Positions 9,177-16,090 of a stretch of DNA of 16,090 bases are shown here, piece after piece. The position numbers and the translations under genes were made by a program. The notes beneath the pieces were generated by a model that was not told the origin of the DNA, did not search any database, and saw nothing but the letters and a program-made list of their open reading frames with translations. The stretch spans positions 1-16,090 of the forward strand of contig JALLPB010000417.1 in assembly GCA_036939975.1 (NCBI GenBank), read 5' to 3'. Positions within the stretch are counted from its first letter, which is position 1; the number at the start of each line of letters is the position of its first letter. The stretch is from Cyclostephanos tholiformis (Eukaryota > Bacillariophyta > Thalassiosirophyceae > Thalassiosirales > Thalassiosiraceae).

Positions 9177-12100
9177 TAACGATTCGAACGGCCCGGAGAA
9201 TATCGAGATCGGCGACGTCGGTTACGTATTTCGCAAGGAATTCAGGTCGGGTTGGTTCCTCGGGAAAGTGATGGAGATACGCCCGTGGGTCGGTGAGTCC
9301 ATCTATAGAGAGTCGTAGAGAGAGAATATCGCCCCCCCCCCCCACCCCTCCCAACTATCGTGATTTTTCTTTTGCTCTCCTCCTCGTACCCTGATCGTTT
9401 CCTTCCGACCCCCCCCCTCCTTTGACCCATTGCCATCTCTCCAGCGAACGGACGTGACAGACGATGCGTCTTCATCAACGGCGTTGTCGAGGATCTGAGT
9501 TTGGCGGATCTCGAGGTTCTCGCCTGGCACGATCCCGATAACGTCTCCACTCCCGGCAACGTCGCCGTCGCCGATAAGGGGGGGCGAAGTTCGATCAATG
9601 ACGGCGACGCCGCTTCCGCCCCGATGACCGAACGAATCGACGAGCGATCGCGGGAGGACGATGGCGGACGCGATGATGACACCGCGGTACGGCGGCCGCG
9701 AAAACGACCGATGGACGCTGCGGGACGCTGCGTCGAGGAAGGGAAGTGCCTCTCCCCCGATCGAAAGGACTCCAATGCGCCGCTAGTGTCGAGGACGGGG
9801 AGCATATCGCCGATGATCGACCTTACGATGGATTCGGGCGACGACGATGATTACGGCGTGGAGGACGGGCAGGCCCCCCTCGTGGCGACATTGCGTCGCG
9901 ATCGCGGCGGTCGAACGACTCGGGAGGTTAGGGTGACAATTGTGTGGGATGATGAGTTCGAGTCGTCAGAGGCCATCCGTCGTCCCGATTACCGAGCTGT
10001 CGCATCCGGGACGAGGAAAACGATGGAACGCAATCGTCGCATCGACGACGACGACGATGATGACGACGACGGCGACGATGGAGATCCGCCCTTTCGCCGG
10101 TCGGGCCATCCCTTTCTAGGGCGGCGCGTACGCTACTTCCTCCCCCCCCATCCAGCCGCCGCCGCCGCCAACTACCACGTTGAAGATATCGCCATCAATG
10201 GAACCATCACCGGATACCTTTCCCCCAACGACGTAGATTCCGATGGACGTCCGGCCTTCATGTGCAGCCGCGATCCGACGCGCCCGGCGGCATTGTTCCG
10301 AGTCGACTTCGACGTCGATGATGATGATCCGCGAGTGAAGACGACCGCGAACTTGGAGGAGTGGGAGATCGAGGAGGACTGCTCCTGGCTGCCTTTGCAA
10401 AAAGAGGGGGTCGTCAATGACGATGAGAAGATGACGGAAAAGTCAGGGGAGGTCGGGTCACCTTCGAAGAAGTGTCGCAAGCGAAGGCGGACTGTCGTGC
10501 CCCCCCTGCCGGACATCCAGACATCAAACGGGAGTCAGACCCCCGAAGAAGGGCAGGACGGGGTAGGCCTACTCGACGAGGACGATTACGCGAGTCTCCA
10601 CATCAGGTACCTCAAGCCACGGATTCGTGAGAACGTCGAGCTTGCCGGGGGGATGACCCTTCGAAGGCAATGCCGTGGCAGGCTCATCGATCAAAACACG
10701 TCAGGATTTCGCATGCTTAGGTCTAGGATCGACGCCCTAACGAAAAAGAACGATCGTCCGGAGATCTATCGAATATTATGCCAGCTACGGGACTGGGAGC
10801 TGGACCCGCGGAGGGTGCCCGCGGCATTTCAGGATGCGGGAGAGAACAAGGACGTCATTGAAATATTAGATATGACAAAAGGTATGAACGAAACTTCCAA
10901 GGGTGAATGCATAAACGTGGATGACTACATCGCTGATGTTCTTCTCGCCCCGGTCGAAACTCTGAGCGGTTACATACCACCGCAAACCACCTCGAGCAAG
11001 CAAGAACAACGCGTTACTTCTCATGACAAGCCTACGGATGGGTGCAATGGGATAGCTATAGAAACGTTATCTAAAGCCAGCAACTGCCAGAATGATGGAC
11101 CAGCAACTACTACTTATGACTGCCATCAACAAAGCCTACCATCAAATGCCCTGTTCCGGGTGCAGTTCACCCACTGTGGAATTGAAGAATTGGATGCATA
11201 CGCGTATGCTGTGATTGAGACTTTACGCAATGAATGTGGGTTTGTCTCAACTCATGATGATGCTCATTCGGCAACTACAAGCGGAGAACCACAGAACAAC
11301 ACATGTGCTACTTGCAATCGAATTTCGTCAGTTGATGAGAACCTGCAGGTGATTGAGAAGCAAAAGAGACAACAGAAGAAGATTACGTCCTTCGCAAACA
11401 GTCATTGGACGTGCGAATGCGCCGCCGGCGAAAGTTGGCACTGGAGCAAGGGAAAGCGACCGAGAGAGCAGATCGATGAACGAAGCGACTCCAGTTCGAT
11501 ACAATTGAGTGCGGTCTCTTCTTTGTCTTCTTCGTCAACAGATCATTCTACCCCAATGCTTCGACGATTCCGGAGTAATACCCCAAAACAAAGAGGTTCT
11601 TCTGCAATCAGTGCTTATGCAAATTTGAATGACCGTATGAAACCACCGGGCCAACTGACGATTCACGAGTGCCGCGGATTTTATGTCCTAGGTTCAACAA
11701 GACGTCCACAGTTCCGGAATAGTGAAGATCTACTGCCCTCCATGCAATACAACTCAGGCCCAGGACTTTCATCTGGTGGCGCGGCGATGCCTAACTTCTA
11801 CAATTCTGCTGGAAGTGTCACACTTCAAAATAAGACCTATGTCCCATTATTTGATGATCAGATACCCATATTAGGCGAGGGCCCAATGTTACATCACAGA
11901 ATCCCACCTCCCAAGTCTGAAGCCAGTACAAACATTTCCAACTCGCAGTCTAGCTTGCCTTCAAATGAGTCTCAGGTTTCACAAGTTGTCACAGTTGTCA
12001 CGCCGGAAGCTAGACGACAGAAGCCTCGTCCTCGTATGTCGAAGAAGAAGCAGAAGAGCATTCACGTCAATTCGAATCTAGGAAAAAAGTCGCATTTTAC

Positions 12101-13831
12101 GAAGAGTGTCGCCAAATTCTCTATCACTGATTTTGGGTTCCCTCCCCAGAGCATTCCCATTTATCCCTTGGCGTCATCTTCCTCTGCCCGCAGCGTGAGA
12201 AAGGGACGTAATCGACACTTGACAATGAAAGCCGATGAAACATCACACCAACGAGATCCTTTTAATTGTTGCTCGGCCAGGGCTTTGCCTAATTGCACCA
12301 ACCTCTCAGTCATACCGGCATCACGATTACTTGATAAAGAATTCAAATCGATCAAAACTGAATGTCTGCGGGAGCAATGGAACATGCAAACTGCACTGAG
12401 GAGAACTGGGCAGTGGACTCCAAGTGGTCATGTGACTGGACGGTGGAAGCCTCCACCATGGGCAGTTGTCCAAGGCCTCGGGAAGTCATATGGCACCATG
12501 AGTGTGCAGATCCAAAAGCAAAAAAAATATCCAGGCTGTAGAAAGTCGTTGTTGCCAAAATTGGATATCCTCGTATCAAACTTCTCAGCTGAAATGCGAA
12601 TGAGTTGTGACTACAGCGATATAAACCACGCTTCTGCCTCACTTCAGGATGTGGTCTGTCCTCAGTATGTCAGGCCCACCATCAATCTTCTGTGCAGCGC
12701 GCATTCGGCTGTTGAATCTCTGCTCCCAAAGGGCGACTGCGAGGACTGGGAGGTTGTAGCAATGGCGTGGCGCTACTACAATCATTGGCGCCCGAGCGAG
12801 ACCAAGGTTATCCTCCTTGCCGAATCGCATGCGTTTACATCTAAGGCGAGTTCTCCGGTTCTTTTTTTTTCATTACTCGAGCGCGCTAATTGTAAAGAGT
12901 TTTTGTGAATGATGTTAGGAGCGTGCATATGGACCAGGGTTGGATAAAGGAATGCTGCAGGACTCATACTTCGGGCCAAGAGGATTCGTCTCTCTTGTAT
13001 ATTGCCTGTCTTATGGCGAGAATGAGTCCTTAAGTGGTGGTGGGGTGATTGATAGCACCAACAAAGGAACGCCGCAGTTTTGGACTTTATTTGCTGCGTG
13101 CTCCAGAGGAGTAGATCATGTTGCAGAAACAATGGCGAAGAACGCATCAAGCTCTCCCTTTGCATCGGATCTTCTGAAAGGAGGCAACTTGTCGGTGGAA
13201 GAACGATTGAAAGCCAAGCTTGAGGTGCTTGAAGACCTTCGCAGTCGTGGCATCTGGCTTCTTGATGCATCAATATTTGGCTGGTACATGAGCCAGCCTC
13301 AGGTGTATTCAAAGTCATCTTTATCCGGTGAAGTGCATCGCAAGCAGAAGAATCGACCCCCAAAGGAACTCAAAATACCATCACTGGTGCTGTCCTGGGA
13401 ATTATTCACGAAGCATCTGATTAGAGAAGTAGCCGATGAAGGACATCTCAAAGTGCGTCTCCGCCAGATTGTCTCGCTGCTTCGTTCATGCTTATCATCG
13501 TCTCAAATATCTTATTGTTCTATTTTTATTCCGCTCGCATCGTTACTTTTGTTTCCTCCTATAAATATTTTTAATGATGATTTGCCCCACGCTCCCCATG
13601 TTCGAGAAGTTGCTGATTCCGATCGGGATGGAAGTTGAGGCGGCACTCACTCGAGAGCGTATGGAAGATGCTGTCAGGGGGGAATCAACTGCGTCGGTTT
13701 CAGAGACTTTTCCCGCTCCAAATGCGTGGATACCAGGTGGATACGGTAGATTCCACGCGAGGCTCGCTGCATTGGTGACTGAGGCAGCTCCAAAAGTCGT
13801 CCACGACATGAACAAGGGTGTTAGATGTTAG
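7798..13831 (+). CDS. Large nuclear protein with two Tudor-like segments and a C-terminal uracil-DNA-glycosylase-like domain (about 1883 aa, four exons)
   Basis: Exons 7798-9292, 9445-12845, 12919-13452 and 13610-13831 total 5652 nt. Intron 9293-9444 (GTGAGT...CCAG, phase 1) restores GKVMEIRPWV-ANGRDRRCVF. Intron 12846-12918 has a GC donor (AAG/GCGAGT); a weaker in-phase GT lies at 12858. Residues 1-470 hold acidic stretches, basic KRRRRK and a Ser run; about 20-270 look ordered but are unrecognised. Residues about 470-527 (VFRKEFRSGWFLGKV, then FINGVVEDLSLADLEVL) and about 720-815 (GRRVRYF, NGTITGYL, LFRVDF, LEEWEIEEDCSW) are Tudor-like. A basic stretch at about 1360-1390 could be a nuclear signal. 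Residues about 1573-1883 follow the motif order of the UDG superfamily: VILLAESHAF (1620-1629), GTPQFWTLF (1682-1690), GIWLLDASIF (1743-1752), LLIPIG (1811-1816) and FPAPNAW (1844-1850). A similar family of unknown function exists in cyanobacteria and plants. Base-excision activity is inference. The plain UDG catalytic motifs are not present in exact form. Confidence 0.66.
9130..9177 (+). repeat. TCG trinucleotide repeat encoding poly-Ser
   Basis: About 16 TCG triplets in a row encode the Ser run at residues 445-460 of the plus-strand gene, just before the first Tudor-like segment. Other GAC/GAT and TCN runs in the same exon and around 10046-10080 give poly-Asp. Length variation here would change a linker only. 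Confidence 0.95.
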
Positions 13832-14018
13832 AACGATCATTAAGCACCTTTTATTATTGATATTTCACTATTCGATAGCCTCCTTGGGGGGGTAGGTAGT
13901 AGGTAGTCCTGTCGCCAACGATAGCGGGAACGCGTATGTGTGTGTGTGTGGTATGATACTACGTATAATATGGTACCATACGCACAACACGCATTATTCT
14001 CTGAGGTGTTTTCGCGGC

Positions 14019-14237
14019 ATGACCATGATGGATGAGTCTTCCGCCGACGGCGGCACCTCGAACGCCGGGGTAGGACGTGATGGACGCACCCTCGACGATG
14101 ATGACATCAACAACGGCGACGATAAGGGGGGAGCGGAGAGTAGCGATGACGAGGACGACGATAACTTGCTCGACGTCGTGTTTCCCGTCGTGGACGACCA
14201 TGACGACGACAACGCCAACGACGGCGCTATCAGATCA

Positions 14238-14270
<33 letters not shown>

Positions 14271-14447
14271 GCGTTAGGAGAGCTTAAGGAGAGGTGCGAA
14301 TACGATGAGGATGCCGTATTACGATGCCTTTCCATGTCCGTGGATTCGCACATCCACGGCATCGGGGATGTTGTGGCGTTCGAGGCCATTGCGACAACGG
14401 CGTTGACGCCGACCACGGGGAGTGGGATGCCGTCGATGAAAAGTTAA
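14019..14447 (+). CDS. Hypothetical acidic, Asp/Ser-rich protein, possibly incomplete
   Basis: The ORF begins at ATG 14019 (the frame is open upstream to 13938 with no better start) and ends at TAA 14445-14447, giving 142 residues. It is rich in Asp (DDDD, SSDDEDDD) and has a Ser run from TCG/TCA triplets near 14236-14271. A more ordered part follows: LGELKERCEYDEDAVLRCL, then HIHGIGDVVAFEA. No family was recognised. Just before the stop another frame reads GEWDAVDEKLKARRW and looks more coding than the annotated end, and a third frame further on reads RRRRRPRRGRPSN before a GTGAGT. The true gene may therefore have an intron or a frameshift here. It could also be non-coding low-complexity DNA. 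Confidence 0.35.
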
Positions 14448-14771
14448 AAGCGCGACGATGGACATCTACGTCGACAGGGTGATATGTAGGCGAAGGAGAA
14501 GGCCACGACGAGGACGGCCATCCAACGTGAGTGAGGTATCGGCGGCACACGATACATCACCCTTCCCCCGACCCCCCTCCTAGGCCGGTGGGATATGATG
14601 GTGAAATCGAACTATAGGATGATATCCATTTTTTTCACTACATCGACCAAGAAGTAAGTGCCCATCCAGCGATTCGTCGGATTCTTCCCCCCCCCCCCCC
14701 CTCCCGGACTCTTTGAAGAAGCTGGATTCCAAAACTACGGCGAAGACGATTCTTCAATGTAGGACTAATAT

Positions 14772-14803
14772 AAGCCTGACATTTTGATGATCATGTCAGG
14801 CTT
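14772..14803. repeat. Perfect 11-bp inverted repeat
   Basis: AAGCCTGACAT at 14772-14782 is exactly complementary to ATGTCAGGCTT at 14793-14803, with a 10-nt loop. It stands alone in intergenic DNA, and function is unknown. A transcript from either strand would form a stable stem-loop. Confidence 0.85.
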
Positions 14804-14869
14804 TTGGAGACGGCGGGGTCCCGATCATGCTTAGATTGAGCAATTCGGTACCAATGAGGGAGGAGGCCG

Positions 14870-14891
14870 ATGAGGCATGAGGCATGAGGCA
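14870..14891. repeat. Short tandem repeat of TGAGGCA
   Basis: Three consecutive copies of the 7-mer TGAGGCA lie in intergenic sequence. Nothing connects it to a gene. Confidence 0.85.
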
Positions 14892-15839
14892 TTTGGAAAT
14901 CGTGTAAGATGAAGTGGGGAAGGGGGGGGGCACTCAAATGAGGACTCAAGCCTCATCCAAGCGCAAGATGTTTCAGTCATCGGAGGCGAAGATGTTGGAG
15001 GTACCCCATACTGATTTCTTACATGAATCTTGACGGGTTCAGCCCGGGAAATGGTAATTTCTTTTTTCGTGCGCAAGAGACTACAGAAATGTTAATAGCG
15101 CAATGTGGTCCTGCGTGCAGGATATCACCAAGAACGAGAGGCGCTATGCCAACTCTTGTCTATTTTGATCATGAGAATAAATACACACATCATTTTAAAT
15201 TATCGTGTGTTATCTATATCATCGCTTCCCTGGCACTTCCATGCATCCAGTGGTTGCCTTGTTATCATCACCATCATAATCTGACTCAAAATTCTACGTG
15301 GCCTTTATTGATGTCATTGATTTATAACAATCCATGGCTTTCTAATTCTAAACTATAATCACTTTCATCATCATCATCATTACTATAGCCAAAACCGTTG
15401 CTGTCGCAACCATCACATAGGAAAGACAGGAACAATTATAATAACCATTGTGTAAGAGAATGAGTACGACACTGTTGTCTAATTGTTACTTCATATTTTG
15501 GTCCCTAAAATGGTGGTTTTGATGAATTCAGCTAGTTAGCATGCCTTAAGTCATTATGTCATAACTCTGTGAAAATCGGTCAAAACCAAGAAAGTAGCTA
15601 GCCTGTGGAAAGAGCACATCGAGACGCGTCAAATGGTACATGGGTTGGCAAAGTAAAAAATCACCACAAATAGGACCTACGACAGGGTTTTCATTTATGT
15701 ATTAGTTATGAAAAATTCAAAAAAATAAAAAGACTGACCTGCTGACAATGACATTCATCCGATCGGGCCCTCATCATGAGCTCATCATGGTGCTGATAGT
15801 GCAGCCCTATACCCAGGACACATGTGGAATAAGTTCCGG

Positions 15840-16068
15840 TCTTTCTCCTGCTCCGGGGGGGGGAATGTGTGTCTTGAATTGATTTGGTGGAGCTCTATAA
15901 ACTCCACCTAATGGAAGATTCTAAAAGTGTTTCCTTTTGGTACTATGTACCACTTTGGTACCACTACAAATTTGATGCCAACATTTTTTTACTTTGTTCA
16001 AATAAGTCAACATCCTGTAAAAAAGCCCACCAAATCACCAACCACAGAACAAATAACAAATAACAAAC
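15840..16068 (+). promoter_or_regulatory. Putative promoter and 5' leader of the gene at the right edge
   Basis: A CTATAAA stretch at about 15894-15900 sits inside a 7-bp inverted repeat (GGTGGAG...CTCCACC, about 15887-15909). Downstream there are repeated TTGGTAC-type words (about 15938-15962), then an A/C-rich leader with AACAAATAACAAATAACAAAC just before an ATG. Such A-rich leaders are usual upstream of highly expressed algal and fungal genes. Confidence 0.35.
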
Positions 16069-16090
16069 ATGTCCAGACCCACAACTTTCC
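16069..16090 (+). CDS. Possible start of a gene cut by the window edge
   Basis: ATG at 16069-16071 follows CAAATAACAAAC, a favourable start context with A at -3, and reads MSRPTTF before the window ends. Only seven codons are visible, so neither the product nor its reality can be judged beyond the promoter-like upstream sequence. Confidence 0.3.

Larger units (their letters stand above)
14450..15839. other. Intergenic, increasingly AT-rich region
   Basis: I see no convincing gene in this stretch. It holds a C run (14687-14701), a perfect short hairpin (14772-14803), a small 7-bp tandem repeat (14870-14891) and CAT/TCA-type microsatellite sequence around 15366-15382. The plus-strand frame 15023-15358 is open for 111 codons but starts from nothing promoter-like, has an ordinary AT-rich composition and matches no motif I know. 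A 10-bp palindrome ATGAGCTCAT lies near 15775-15784. Confidence 0.6.

Noticed and set aside
15023..15358. Plus-strand ORF of 111 codons
   Set aside because: No motif, no splice or promoter context, and composition equal to the surrounding AT-rich intergenic DNA.

Overview
The window is nuclear DNA from a eukaryotic microalga, most likely a diatom or another stramenopile. The evidence is short introns (mostly 55-235 nt) with GTGAGT-type donors, good Kozak contexts, long low-complexity Asp/Ser tracts from GAC/TCG repeats, and domain types typical of eukaryotic nuclei. Species cannot be fixed from the sequence alone. All exon structures below were worked out by eye from reading frames, splice consensus, phase and motif continuity.

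Layout. (1) 104-1740, plus strand: a three-exon gene for a type II membrane, glycosyltransferase-like protein. (2) 1930-7394, minus strand: a ten-exon gene, or two very close genes, encoding about 1475 residues. In order these are an AlkB-like 2-oxoglutarate/Fe(II) dioxygenase domain, an SRA/YDG modified-base-reader domain, a tandem repeat region made partly of duplicated phase-0 exons, a triple 45-50 residue repeat, and an MRG15/Eaf3-like chromo-barrel domain. (3) 7395-7797: a divergent promoter region. (4) 7798-13831, plus strand: a four-exon gene for about 1883 residues, with acidic and Ser-rich stretches, two Tudor-like segments and a C-terminal domain that reads like a uracil-DNA-glycosylase-fold domain. 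(5) 14019-14447: a small acidic ORF of doubtful completeness. (6) 14450-16068: an AT-rich intergenic region with little in it, ending in a promoter-like stretch and a probable start codon at 16069 of a gene cut by the window edge.

How it may work together. Genes 2 and 4 share one short divergent promoter. One joins a base-oxidising or dealkylating enzyme domain to a modified-cytosine-reader fold and a histone-reader fold. The other joins histone-reader-like domains to a possible DNA glycosylase. This would parallel the oxidation-then-excision logic of animal TET plus TDG, but built on an AlkB enzyme. The domain reading rests on motifs, the fusion on splice phase, and the pathway is inference.
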